Of a DNA stretch of 64,000 nucleotides, positions 38,541-46,606 are shown one piece after another. The notes under the pieces are model-generated. The model was not told the origin of the DNA. It did not search any database and worked only from the letters and a program-made list of their open reading frames with translations. The stretch is from contig NZ_QWUA01000008.1 in the NCBI RefSeq assembly GCF_003576525.1, positions 1 to 64,000 on the forward strand, written 5' to 3'. Made by a program: the position numbers and the translations under genes. This stretch comes from Rummeliibacillus sp. POC4. GTDB taxonomy: Bacteria > Bacillota > Bacilli > Bacillales_A > Planococcaceae. Position 1 is the first letter of the stretch. Every line of letters starts with the position of its first letter.

Positions 38541-38573
38541 AAAAAGACTAGAGAATAATTCTCTAGTCTTTTT
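38541..38573. terminator. Bidirectional terminator between holA and rpsT
   Basis: A perfect 15-bp stem, AAAAAGACTAGAGAA with TTCTCTAGTCTTTTT, and a TAA loop. It serves the two convergent genes. Confidence 0.92.
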
Positions 38574-38586
38574 GAATCCAAATGGA

Positions 38587-38835
38587 TTAAGCTTTTTTCA
38601 TTAAACGAGCTTTTTGACGAGAAGCTGCGTTTTTGTGGATTAAGCCTTTAGAAGCTGCTTTATCTAAAGTTTTAACAGCAACTTTTACTAATTCTTTTGC
38701 GTTTTCATCTTTTGCGACTAATGCAGCGTCAGCTTTTTTAACAGCAGTACGCATAGCAGATTTTGCTTGTGCGTTTTGTGCGTTTGCTTCAGAAGCAGTT
38801 TTCACGCGTTTGATAGCAGATTTAATATTTGGCAT
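38587..38835 (-). CDS. rpsT: 30S ribosomal protein S20
   Basis: Primary 16S rRNA-binding protein bS20, 82 aa. [18 protein letters not shown] at the start and the Ala/Lys-rich [19 protein letters not shown] end are typical. ATG 38835 is 8 nt after AGGAGGTG on the minus strand; ATG 38841 is too close to it. Confidence 0.97.
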   Translation of the reverse strand: MPNIKSAIKRVKTASEANAQNAQAKSAMRTAVKKADAALVAKDENAKELVKVAVKTLDKAASKGLIHKNAASRQKARLMKKA

Positions 38836-38908
38836 TAACATTCACCTCCTAAAAAGGATCGAGATGAGTAAATTCTCAACTGTTTCATGTGTCTATACAA
38901 CAAGCATC

Positions 38909-38938
38909 ATTATATCAAAATCCTAATAGAAAAATCAA
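38909..38938 (-). promoter_or_regulatory. SigmaA promoter of rpsT
   Basis: On the minus strand TTGATT (38938-38933) and TATAAT (38914-38909) are separated by 18 nt, about 75 nt upstream of rpsT. Confidence 0.6.
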
Positions 38939-38952
38939 GAGCGAATTGCAAA

Positions 38953-38982
38953 GAATATTTACTTGACACAATGTACAGAATA
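38953..38982 (+). promoter_or_regulatory. Possible SigmaF/SigmaG promoter of gpr
   Basis: GAATA (38953-38957), an 18-nt spacer and CAGAATA (38976-38982) resemble the forespore sigma pattern (-35 GnATA, -10 CAnnnTA). gpr belongs to that regulon in B. subtilis. The start point would lie close to the Shine-Dalgarno, so the call is tentative. Confidence 0.3.
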
Positions 38983-38998
38983 GAAACGAGGTGAGAAT

Positions 38999-40006
38999 AT
39001 GGAAAATTTTCAATGGTCAACAACAGATTTAGTTGATGAAACAGAAGCATACATCAAACATAAGACAGAAGAAGAAAGAGCGAAGTTAAGAAATTCTAAC
39101 GGAATTGATATTAAAGAAAACTGGGATGAAATCGTAAAGATCACAGAAGTAACTGTATCTAAACAAGGTGAAGAACATATAGGGAAAAAAGAAGGTACCT
39201 ATATAACATTATCAGTACCATCGTTAGAAGCTTATGACCTTGAAGGACTTAAAATTTTCGAAGAAACTATTATCAAATCTTTAAAAAAGATTCATTCAAA
39301 AGCAAGCTTAAAAAAAGTTCTAATCATTGGTCTAGGGAATCGAACAATTACACCGGATGCAATTGGACCTTTAACAATTGACCATCTGCATAATCAAGCG
39401 GAAGTAATCCAAGATAATTGTATTATTTATGCACCTGGAGTTACCGCGCAAACAGGGTATGAAACAAGTGAATTCGTTAAAGCACTTGCTGATAATATTA
39501 AACCTTCTTTAATCGTTATTATTGATGCCCTTGCTACTAATTCTAGTGATCGACTTTGCAAAACCGTTCAGATTACCAATACAGGTATTCAACCTGGTGC
39601 TGGAGTTGGGAATTCTAGAAAAGAAATTTCCGAAGAGACAATGGGATGTCCAGTAACTGCTATTGGATTACCGACAGTAGTTGATGGTCCTGTTCTAATT
39701 ACAGATGCAGTCGAATCGTTATTTAAATATATTTCTGCAAAAATAGACGAAGATAAAAGACCTTCATCAGCTTTATCCGTTTCTTCCTATTCTGTAGATG
39801 AAAATACTAAAATTTTGACGGAAGCATTATTGCCGATTTTTGGTGAATGGGTAAAATGGGAAAGACAAGAAAGGTTACAACTGTTTCAGGAAGCATTAAC
39901 CGGACAACAACGATTATTTGTTACGCCAAAAAATATTGATGATTGGGTTTCAGCTTATGTATCAATGCTTGCAAGCGTTTGTACAAGATGGTTAAGCGTC
40001 GCATAA
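38999..40006 (+). CDS. gpr: Germination protease Gpr (SASP-specific)
   Basis: Forespore zymogen protease that degrades small acid-soluble spore proteins at germination. A short N-terminal propeptide region (STTDLVDETEAY) is followed by VLIIGLGNRTITPDAIGP, VTAQTGYETSEFV, IDALATNSSDRLCKTVQI and GCPVTAIGLPTVVDGP, the M63 family core. It is 335 aa. GAGGTGAG precedes ATG 38999. spoIIP follows 51 nt later. Confidence 0.94.
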   Translation: MENFQWSTTDLVDETEAYIKHKTEEERAKLRNSNGIDIKENWDEIVKITEVTVSKQGEEHIGKKEGTYITLSVPSLEAYDLEGLKIFEETIIKSLKKIHSKASLKKVLIIGLGNRTITPDAIGPLTIDHLHNQAEVIQDNCIIYAPGVTAQTGYETSEFVKALADNIKPSLIVIIDALATNSSDRLCKTVQITNTGIQPGAGVGNSRKEISEETMGCPVTAIGLPTVVDGPVLITDAVESLFKYISAKIDEDKRPSSALSVSSYSVDENTKILTEALLPIFGEWVKWERQERLQLFQEALTGQQRLFVTPKNIDDWVSAYVSMLASVCTRWLSVA

Positions 40007-40057
40007 AGTTCTAATCCATATCTTTTCTCCATAAAGTAACTGGAGGAGGGATATTGG

Positions 40058-40891
40058 ATGCGGAGACAACAACATCGATGGAAATTTATTTTATTATTCT
40101 TAGCAATCTTTTTTTCACTACCGATTCTTGCAGCAAAGTTACCATTTTTGGCTGAAAAGCAACATGTTATTGAATCGTCAAAACAGGACACTAAAATTGC
40201 TTATGCAGCCAACAAGACAATTCCAACAAAAGTATCTGAAACAAAAAAAGGAAAAAGTTTTAACACATTAATTTATTTCACCCACTCTCATGAAGCATAC
40301 TATCCAATGTTGAAAGAACGGCAACAAACCATTACAGTCTATCATGATGCGACAAACGTCCAATCCTTAGGAAACTTATTTGTCAAACACTTTAAACAAA
40401 ATAATATTAATACGGATTTATTGAATGTAGATGCGATGAAAGTTATGAAAAAACAAGATATGACATTCTATCAGGCATACGATGCAGTCCGTCCCTATGT
40501 GAAAAATCAAATTGGAAAAAAAGATTATGATTTAATCATGGATATTCATAGAGATTCTGCTGGTAAAAAAGTAACCACAACAACTTATAAAGGTTCTTCA
40601 TATGCTCGAATGGCTCTTGTTATTGGAGGAAAGAATCAGCAATACCAGGCAAATGAAGCCTATGCTGAACAATTATCGAAAAAGCTAAATAGCCTTGTTC
40701 CGGGAATATCAAGAGGTGTATTGAGAAAAACGGGTGATGGGGTTAATGGAATTTATAATCAAGATCTATCCAAACAGATTATTTTAATCGAACTTGGTGG
40801 AGTTAATAACAATGAAGAAGAGTTAAATCGTTCAATTGCTATTTTGGGAAGAGCGATCCAAGAAGCATTTGTTGAACCAGCATCATCCTAA
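40058..40891 (+). CDS. spoIIP: Stage II sporulation protein P (amidase/endopeptidase)
   Basis: Cell-wall hydrolase of the engulfment DMP complex. It has an N-terminal membrane anchor (residues 8-28) and a SpoIIP domain with IYFTHSHEAYYP, LIMDIHRDSAG and IILIELGGVNNNEEE as catalytic and zinc motifs. At 277 aa it is shorter than the roughly 400-aa B. subtilis protein, the missing part being the variable linker after the anchor. Its place after gpr is conserved. Confidence 0.92.
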   Translation: MRRQQHRWKFILLFLAIFFSLPILAAKLPFLAEKQHVIESSKQDTKIAYAANKTIPTKVSETKKGKSFNTLIYFTHSHEAYYPMLKERQQTITVYHDATNVQSLGNLFVKHFKQNNINTDLLNVDAMKVMKKQDMTFYQAYDAVRPYVKNQIGKKDYDLIMDIHRDSAGKKVTTTTYKGSSYARMALVIGGKNQQYQANEAYAEQLSKKLNSLVPGISRGVLRKTGDGVNGIYNQDLSKQIILIELGGVNNNEEELNRSIAILGRAIQEAFVEPASS

Positions 40892-40893
40892 CA

Positions 40894-40923
40894 TTGCAAT
40901 ATAAGGCGAATCACTGCTATAAT
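40894..40923 (+). promoter_or_regulatory. SigmaA promoter of lepA
   Basis: TTGCAA (40894-40899), an 18-nt spacer and TGC-TATAAT (extended -10, 40915-40923) lie 28 nt before lepA and just after the spoIIP stop. Confidence 0.7.
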
Positions 40924-40951
40924 TCTAGTAGTTTAAATAGGAGTGGAACGC

Positions 40952-42787
40952 ATGAATCGAGAAGAACTGATTAAACGACAAGAACATATACGAAATTTCT
41001 CTATTATCGCGCATATTGACCACGGAAAATCTACATTAGCAGACCGTATATTAGAGAAAACACATGCACTTACTGCACGTGAAATGAAAGAACAACTTCT
41101 AGATTCTATGGATCTTGAAAGAGAACGTGGAATTACGATTAAATTAAATGCAGTACAATTAAAATACACTGCTAAAGATGGAGAGACGTATATTTTTCAT
41201 CTAATCGACACACCAGGACATGTCGATTTCACATATGAAGTGTCACGAAGCTTAGCTGCCTGTGAAGGTGCAATTTTAGTTGTAGATGCAGCACAAGGGA
41301 TTGAGGCACAGACTTTAGCAAACGTATATCTTGCTTTAGATAATGACCTAGAAATACTACCTGTCATCAACAAAATTGACCTTCCTTCAGCTGACCCTGA
41401 ACGTGTTCGAACAGAAGTTGAAGATGTCATAGGATTAGATGCCTCTGAAGCTGTTTTAGCATCTGCAAAAGCTGGCATTGGTATAGAGGAAATACTGGAA
41501 CAGATTGTAGAAAAAGTTCCTGCGCCAACTGGTGATCCTGAAGCACCTTTACAAGCATTGATATTTGACTCGGTTTACGATGCATATCGAGGTGTTATTA
41601 CATCCATTCGAATTGTTGAAGGAACAGTGAAGCCAGGAGATAAAATTCGTATGATGGCAACTGGTGCTGAATTCGAAGTAATCGAAGTTGGTGTTCATAC
41701 ACCTAAAATTACACCAACTGAATTTTTAACAGTCGGAGATGTTGGATATTTAACGGCTTCTATCAAAAATGTTGGTGATACACGAGTAGGGGATACGATT
41801 ACTTTTGCAGAAAATCCAGCCTCTGAAGCCTTACCAGGTTATCGAAAACTAAATCCAATGGTATATTGCGGTTTATATCCAATCGACACAGCAAGATACA
41901 ATGATTTACGTGATGCACTTGAAAAATTAGAGCTAAATGACTCTGCGTTACAGTACGAACCAGAGACATCTCAAGCACTAGGTTTTGGTTTCCGTTGTGG
42001 ATTCCTAGGTCTACTTCACATGGAAATTATTCAAGAACGTATTGAACGTGAATTTAATATTGATTTGATTACTACTGCGCCTAGTGTTATTTACCATGTA
42101 CACATGACCGATGGGGAAGAAGTAAAAGTGGACAACCCATCTATGATGCCAGAACCACAAAAAATAGATCGTGTAGAAGAGCCATATGTAAAAGCAAACA
42201 TCATGGTGCCAAATGATTATGTTGGTGCTGTTATGGAAATTTGCCAACGAAAACGTGGTAATTTCTTAACAATGGATTACATCGATACAACACGTGTCAA
42301 TATTTTTTATGAAATTCCGTTATCTGAAATTGTCTACGATTTCTTCGATCAACTGAAATCTAGCACAAAAGGATATGCTTCTTTTGACTATGAATTGATT
42401 GGCTATAAACCATCTAATCTAGTGAAAATGGATATCTTATTAAATGCAGAGCAAGTCGATGCATTAAGCTTTATCGTACACAAAGATTTTGCCTATGAAC
42501 GTGGTAAAGTCATTGTTGAAAAGCTAAAAGAGCTTATCCCACGCCAACAATTTGAAGTACCCGTACAAGCTGCTATCGGACAAAAAATTGTCGCACGTTC
42601 TACGATTAAAGCAATGCGTAAAAATGTATTGGCGAAATGTTACGGTGGGGATATCTCACGTAAACGTAAACTTCTTGAAAAACAAAAAGAAGGTAAAAAA
42701 CGTATGAAACAAGTTGGTTCCGTTGAAGTTCCGCAAGAAGCCTTTATGGCAGTATTAAAAATGGACGACGACCAACCGAAAAAGTAA
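40952..42787 (+). CDS. lepA: Elongation factor 4 (LepA)
   Basis: Ribosomal GTPase of the EF-G family. G1 [10 protein letters not shown]2 region RGITIK, G3 DTPGHVDF and G4 NKID are present, with the LepA-specific C-terminal domain ([32 protein letters not shown]). It is 611 aa. ATG 40952 is 8 nt after AGGAG; GTG 40943 overlaps that site. It is normally followed by hemW, but an accessory island intervenes. Confidence 0.97.
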   Translation: MNREELIKRQEHIRNFSIIAHIDHGKSTLADRILEKTHALTAREMKEQLLDSMDLERERGITIKLNAVQLKYTAKDGETYIFHLIDTPGHVDFTYEVSRSLAACEGAILVVDAAQGIEAQTLANVYLALDNDLEILPVINKIDLPSADPERVRTEVEDVIGLDASEAVLASAKAGIGIEEILEQIVEKVPAPTGDPEAPLQALIFDSVYDAYRGVITSIRIVEGTVKPGDKIRMMATGAEFEVIEVGVHTPKITPTEFLTVGDVGYLTASIKNVGDTRVGDTITFAENPASEALPGYRKLNPMVYCGLYPIDTARYNDLRDALEKLELNDSALQYEPETSQALGFGFRCGFLGLLHMEIIQERIEREFNIDLITTAPSVIYHVHMTDGEEVKVDNPSMMPEPQKIDRVEEPYVKANIMVPNDYVGAVMEICQRKRGNFLTMDYIDTTRVNIFYEIPLSEIVYDFFDQLKSSTKGYASFDYELIGYKPSNLVKMDILLNAEQVDALSFIVHKDFAYERGKVIVEKLKELIPRQQFEVPVQAAIGQKIVARSTIKAMRKNVLAKCYGGDISRKRKLLEKQKEGKKRMKQVGSVEVPQEAFMAVLKMDDDQPKK

Positions 42788-42821
42788 TATTGATATCTCA
42801 ACGTTTTGTTTGATTAACAAT

Positions 42822-42879
42822 AAGCGGATGTGTAATACTAGGTGGATTTTGCCACCGTATTGCCACCGCTTTTATTTTT
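42822..42879 (+). terminator. Compound terminator after lepA
   Basis: The outer arms AAGCGG/CCGCTT enclose an inner hairpin GGTGG/CCACC; a second CCACC offers an alternative partner. TTTTATTTTT follows. Confidence 0.75.
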
Positions 42880-42888
42880 GGTCAGCAA

Positions 42889-43086
42889 AATTATAGATTT
42901 CCTGATTATAAAGATAAGTGGTCTAAAAAGTAGCCTCTAATATTCGTAACGATTGGGCGAAGGGGAAAAATATGACCGAGGACGAGAAGAAATGTATGGC
43001 TCATCCAGTATTATAAGGAAGATAAAATTGATTTGCATCATATAAAACCTATAGTATATGGAGTAAGTTCTCAGCTGGTAAATTAA
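42889..43086 (+). pseudogene. Frameshifted remnant of an HNH (LHH-type) nuclease toxin C-terminus
   Basis: Broken frames together spell a toxin tail: NYRFPDYKDKWSKK (42889-42933, stop), DWAKGKNMTEDEKKCMAHP (42951-43007), then after a +1 shift YYKEDKIDLHHIKPIVYG (43009 onward, stop at 43084). LHHIKPIVYG is the HNH motif of C-terminal nuclease domains in polymorphic toxins, where KxxxT..E followed by YY..DKI.LHHI is a familiar arrangement (recalled, not searched). The immunity-type gene that starts 28 nt later supports the reading. Confidence 0.65.
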
Positions 43087-43114
43087 ATAGTTATTAAAGA
43101 GAGGTGAGATTAAA

Positions 43115-43636
43115 ATGGCAAATATTAAAACTGTATTAGATAAATTAAAAAGTCAATTAGATGAGAACTTAACTAGACTTCATCCTAGAGGGTTATTAGA
43201 CAGAGACGATAAAAATATTCTACGAGAAGAATGTATTTTTAAAGAGCCTGCAACAGAAGGCGAGATTAATTCTTTAGAAATAGAATTAGGTATAACTATT
43301 CCTTATGATTATAGAGAATTTTTATTACATCATAATGGCATGACATTGTTTAGTACATATCTTGTTGAATATAAATTTTATGGCTTGGACGAAATTCGTG
43401 AGAATTTCTTAATTGTACAAGAAGATCGCGAAGAAGATGATCTTGAACCAACAAAAGATTATCCTATCGGCCAATTCCCGGATGCTGGATATATAATAAT
43501 GGACGCGCGTAAGCTTAAAAAGCATTCTTCGCAAGGTGCAATTTATGTAGGACATATAATGCCCGAGGCGACAGAAGAATCGTTTGTAACTTTTGTTGAG
43601 AATGTTATAGAAAACACTGGAGAATTTTTCTGGTAA
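43115..43636 (+). CDS. SMI1/KNR4 family protein (putative toxin immunity)
   Basis: 173-aa soluble protein. The SMI1/KNR4 signature is clear: FKEPATEGEINSLEIELG, ITIPYDYREFLLHHNGM and a C-terminal SFVTFVENVIENTGEFFW. This fold is the commonest immunity protein family for nuclease toxins of Gram-positive bacteria. It directly follows an HNH toxin remnant, so it is probably an orphaned immunity gene. GAGAGGTGAG precedes ATG 43115. It is absent from the same locus in B. subtilis. Confidence 0.88.
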   Translation: MANIKTVLDKLKSQLDENLTRLHPRGLLDRDDKNILREECIFKEPATEGEINSLEIELGITIPYDYREFLLHHNGMTLFSTYLVEYKFYGLDEIRENFLIVQEDREEDDLEPTKDYPIGQFPDAGYIIMDARKLKKHSSQGAIYVGHIMPEATEESFVTFVENVIENTGEFFW

Positions 43637-43664
43637 GAGTCTATATCAATAACATTCCTGCAGT

Positions 43665-43711
43665 GTTCCCAGTTCCTTATAGAACGTGAAGTTATATGAT
43701 GAACTGGGAAC
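43665..43711. repeat. Inverted repeat between the SMI1 and ASCH genes
   Basis: GTTCCCAGTT (43665-43674) and AACTGGGAAC (43702-43711) form a perfect 10-bp stem with a 27-nt loop. No T run follows, so a simple terminator is unlikely. Confidence 0.5.
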
Positions 43712-43786
43712 AAGATGATAATCTGAAATCAAAAATAGCTTTTAAATTACTATGAAAGTATTTTTACTTTGGGAGGAAATGATAAC

Positions 43787-44326
43787 ATGAAAATAATATT
43801 GAGCTTCCAACCACGTGTATTTCCAGCGTTATGTAGTGGGCTAAAACAATTTGAGTATAGAAGGCAATTTCCAATTGGAAAAATAGAAGCGTATATTTAT
43901 CTAAGTAGCCCAGTGAAGTCTATTGTAGGAAAGATAACTTTTTCTGAAAAAGAAAAAATCAATGATTTACTATTAGATGATAAGATTACAAGTGAATGGA
44001 AAACTGTTGGTAGATTAAAACTTCATCAAGAAGAGGGAGCTAAATATGTTATTCCAATTGAAAAAATTGAAATTCTTAATAAGTTTGTTTCATTAGATGA
44101 CGCACGAAAAATAGAACCGAATTTTTTTGCTCCTCAAACTTATTGTTATCTTCGTAAAGTACCTACCTTGGATAATTATTTAGAGCAACTAGAAACTAAG
44201 GAGTTAGTCAGTATTAAGGAATATTCAAGAGAAAATTTCTTAGGTCTATTATGTAACGAAATCTATGAAAGACCCGATTTCATAGATAAAAGTGAAGAGA
44301 TATTAGGGAGTAAGGTAAAGAGATAA
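43787..44326 (+). CDS. ASCH-like domain protein
   Basis: 179-aa soluble protein. The N-terminus MKIILSFQPRVFPALCSGLK, QFEYRRQF and YIYLSSPVKSIVGKI follow the ASCH/PUA-like pattern (strand, G-x-K-x-x-E-x-R turn, strand), a fold linked to RNA or nucleotide binding. The C-terminal third is helical and unassigned. ATG 43787 has GGGAGG upstream. It belongs to the accessory island; its partner and role are unknown. Confidence 0.7.
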   Translation: MKIILSFQPRVFPALCSGLKQFEYRRQFPIGKIEAYIYLSSPVKSIVGKITFSEKEKINDLLLDDKITSEWKTVGRLKLHQEEGAKYVIPIEKIEILNKFVSLDDARKIEPNFFAPQTYCYLRKVPTLDNYLEQLETKELVSIKEYSRENFLGLLCNEIYERPDFIDKSEEILGSKVKR

Positions 44327-44598
44327 CAAGATAACAAGTTATTTCAAAGCTGAATTAATGGTTTTATCATTTTTTTTATAGTTTTTCAAAAAGAATTGTC
44401 AAAACCCTAGACGCAAATAGGTTTTATGGGTAAAATAGTATTAGGTAAAATGAAATGATATTAATTCTCAAAATAAGTAATATAAAATATAGTAGTATTT
44501 TGAAAAATTACTTAGTGATTATTTATGGGTATTTTTCATTTACTACATTAGTTTTACACTATTAGTACAGTGTTAAATGTAAATAAAGGAATGATAAA
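44327..44598. other. AT-rich spacer without recognised gene
   Basis: It contains a short direct repeat (GATAACAA twice near 44323-44340), an AAAACC/GGTTTT inverted repeat near 44400-44425 and an imperfect inverted repeat TTTACACT/AGTGTTAAA just upstream of the 56-aa ORF. No coding sequence is supported. Confidence 0.4.
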
Positions 44599-44769
44599 AT
44601 GGTATTAAATGAAGAAGTAGATTACCTAGAGCGTTTAATGAAAACGATTGAAAATAATCTAGATGCATTTGAAGGACATATCGATCATATGCAAAAAAAA
44701 TTAGATGAAATAAAAAAGCAAGATAACATATATGATGTACAACATTTGCAACTTAAAACTGCTATTTAG
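44599..44769 (+). CDS. Small coiled-coil protein, 56 aa
   Basis: ATG 44599 to TAG 44769. It begins MVLNEEVDYLERLMKTI and continues ENNLDAFEGHIDHMQKKLDE; it is amphipathic with leucine and hydrophobic heptad spacing, so a coiled coil is likely. An AAAGGAATGA site is 8-11 nt upstream and a terminator follows 11 nt after the stop. That framing and the biased composition support a real gene. I recognise no family. Confidence 0.5.
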   Translation: MVLNEEVDYLERLMKTIENNLDAFEGHIDHMQKKLDEIKKQDNIYDVQHLQLKTAI

Positions 44770-44778
44770 CCAAATTAC

Positions 44779-44807
44779 TGAAGCGAAAACAAATGCTTCT
44801 TTTTTTA
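44779..44807 (+). terminator. Terminator after the 56-aa ORF
   Basis: GAAGC pairs with GCTTC across a 10-nt loop, followed by eight Ts. Confidence 0.65.
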
Positions 44808-44961
44808 TTTGAAAAAGATATATGCTTCCTTTCTAATAAATAGCGGTCAAATAATCGCTCCTATTTTGCCTCTTACTGTATGAAAAAATTTCCTAAAATA
44901 GTCACTTTTTTTCGGTTAATTTGAATGGAATTATGAAATAATATAGCTGGAGGCGATTGCT

Positions 44962-45192
44962 ATGAAAAATATTGAAAAGATCAAAGACACTCATAAATGT
45001 TTTAATTGTGGTCGTGTATTTGAATGGAAAGGTGTATATTTTAACCCACCCATCACTTCTGAAACGGTAAGTGCTTCAAGAGAAATGGCTGGTAACGTCG
45101 CAAAAATTACTTTTACTGACAAGGACGCAATTGAAGTAGAAGTTGCATGTGATGAATGCTATAATTTGAATCGATTTGAATATTTAAAGTAA
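44962..45192 (+). CDS. Small CxxC zinc-ribbon-like protein, 76 aa
   Basis: Two cysteine pairs, HKCFNCGRVFEW near the N-terminus and VACDECYNLNRFEY near the C-terminus, are about 47 residues apart and suggest one tetrahedral zinc site. The middle (EMAGNVAKITFTDKDAIEVEV) looks like beta strands. GGAGGCGAT precedes ATG 44962 and a terminator follows. The function is unknown; it may be an accessory-island gene. Confidence 0.72.
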   Translation: MKNIEKIKDTHKCFNCGRVFEWKGVYFNPPITSETVSASREMAGNVAKITFTDKDAIEVEVACDECYNLNRFEYLK

Positions 45193-45201
45193 TACATAAG
45201 T

Positions 45202-45232
45202 AAGCCGTATGTGAATTCAGCATACGGCTTTT
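45202..45232 (+). terminator. Terminator after the CxxC protein gene
   Basis: AAGCCGTATG pairs perfectly with CATACGGCTT across a 9-nt loop, followed by TT. Confidence 0.85.
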
Positions 45233-45373
45233 ATGATAACGTTTTTAGGGTGCAATGATGTTGTTTCCTAAAAAATACGGGAAATTTTGATAATAGCGTA
45301 TAATCCTTTACACTATACATAATGTCAATTGATAAAAAGTTTATGGAAAGATAATTTGAAAGAGGGTTTTAGA

Positions 45374-46507
45374 TTGGCTAGAGGTATTTATATTCATATT
45401 CCATTTTGCCATCAGATTTGCAACTATTGCGATTTCAACAAGGTATTTTTCAAAAATCAGCCAGTCGATGAATATATAGAATCGTTAGGTGAAGAACTGC
45501 GACTATGGGCAGCAGAAAGTGATTTTCAAAGCATTGAAACAGTATTTTTAGGTGGAGGGACACCAACATCATTATCACCTACACAATTGAAAAGATTATT
45601 GACCTTAATACATATGTATATACCAATGGAACATGTCACAGAATTTACATCAGAAGCAAATCCGGACGAACTAACTAAAGAAAAGCTAGAAGTGCTCTAT
45701 AATGGCGGTGTCAATCGGTTAAGTTTAGGTGTACAAGCCTTCCAAGAAGACTTATTAAGAAAACTAGGAAGAACCCATTCAAATAAACATGTTTTTCAAA
45801 CAATTGAAGAAGCTAAGAAAATAGGTTTCAAAAATATTAGTATCGACCTGATGTATGGATTACCTGGTCAAACAATGGAGCAATGGAAAGAAACTTTAGA
45901 TATAGCATTTTCACTTCGGTTGCCACATTACTCAGCGTATTCATTGATCGTGGAGCCCAAAACTATTTTTTATAATCTCATGGCAAAAAGAAAATTACGA
46001 TTACCAGGCGAAGACTTAGAAGCTGAAATGTATGATGTATTAATGCAACAAATGGAACAGCATGGCCTTCATCAATATGAAATTAGTAATTTTAGTAAAG
46101 AGGGTTATTCTTCTCTTCATAATCGTATTTATTGGGATAATGATGAATACGTTGGGCTTGGTGCCGGAGCGCATGGGTATAGTAAAGGAATCCGTTATTC
46201 AAATCATGGTCCACTAAAAAAATATATGGAAGCTATTGCAAACGGGGATAAGCCGATTCATGAAACACATACTGAAACAAAGCAAGAACGTATTGAAGAA
46301 GAGTTGTTTTTAGGTTTACGCAAAACAGAAGGCGTAAGCAAAAAACATTTCTTTACCAAATTTAATTGCACAATAGAAAGTATTTATGAAAAACAGATAC
46401 AGGAGCTATTGAAAACAGAACTCATTGCTATCGAAGGAGACTATATAAAACTAACCCGTAAAGGACGTTTTGTTGGAAATGAAGTATTTGAAGAATTTTT
46501 GCTATAA
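45374..46507 (+). CDS. hemW: Radical SAM heme chaperone HemW (HemN-like)
   Basis: 377-aa radical SAM protein. The 4Fe-4S motif CHQICNYCDF (CxxxCxxC) follows RGIYIHIPF, with GGGTPTSLS and EANPDELT after it. HemW binds heme and lacks the extra N-terminal residues of true coproporphyrinogen dehydrogenase HemN. TTG 45374 has AGAGGG 7 nt upstream; the longer frame from 45329 begins MIKSLWK, which has no match I know of. It precedes hrcA as in B. subtilis. Confidence 0.92.
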   Translation: MARGIYIHIPFCHQICNYCDFNKVFFKNQPVDEYIESLGEELRLWAAESDFQSIETVFLGGGTPTSLSPTQLKRLLTLIHMYIPMEHVTEFTSEANPDELTKEKLEVLYNGGVNRLSLGVQAFQEDLLRKLGRTHSNKHVFQTIEEAKKIGFKNISIDLMYGLPGQTMEQWKETLDIAFSLRLPHYSAYSLIVEPKTIFYNLMAKRKLRLPGEDLEAEMYDVLMQQMEQHGLHQYEISNFSKEGYSSLHNRIYWDNDEYVGLGAGAHGYSKGIRYSNHGPLKKYMEAIANGDKPIHETHTETKQERIEEELFLGLRKTEGVSKKHFFTKFNCTIESIYEKQIQELLKTELIAIEGDYIKLTRKGRFVGNEVFEEFLL

Positions 46508-46522
46508 ACCTATGCATTTCCG

Positions 46523-46551
46523 TTGACATCATAATATAGAGGTGATAAATT
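46523..46551 (+). promoter_or_regulatory. SigmaA promoter of the hrcA-grpE-dnaK operon
   Basis: TTGACA (46523-46528) with a 17-nt spacer to TAAATT (46546-46551), ending 11 nt before the CIRCE operator. Confidence 0.65.
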
Positions 46552-46561
46552 AATAATTGTA

Positions 46562-46588
46562 TTAGCACTCCTCTATCGTGAGTGCTAA
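46562..46588 (+). promoter_or_regulatory. CIRCE operator (HrcA binding site)
   Basis: TTAGCACTC, a 9-nt spacer and GAGTGCTAA match the CIRCE consensus exactly. It lies between the promoter and hrcA, so HrcA represses its own heat-shock operon. Confidence 0.97.
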
Positions 46589-46606
46589 CAACGAGAGGTG
46601 ATGATC

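Noticed and set aside
38633-38926. 97-codon ORF antisense to rpsT
   Set aside because: It is the reverse complement of the Ala/Lys-rich S20 gene and its control region; no ribosome-binding site suggests an independent gene.
42972-43016. Short ORF from ATG 42972 as an independent gene
   Set aside because: It reads as part of the frameshifted toxin remnant and has no ribosome-binding site of its own.
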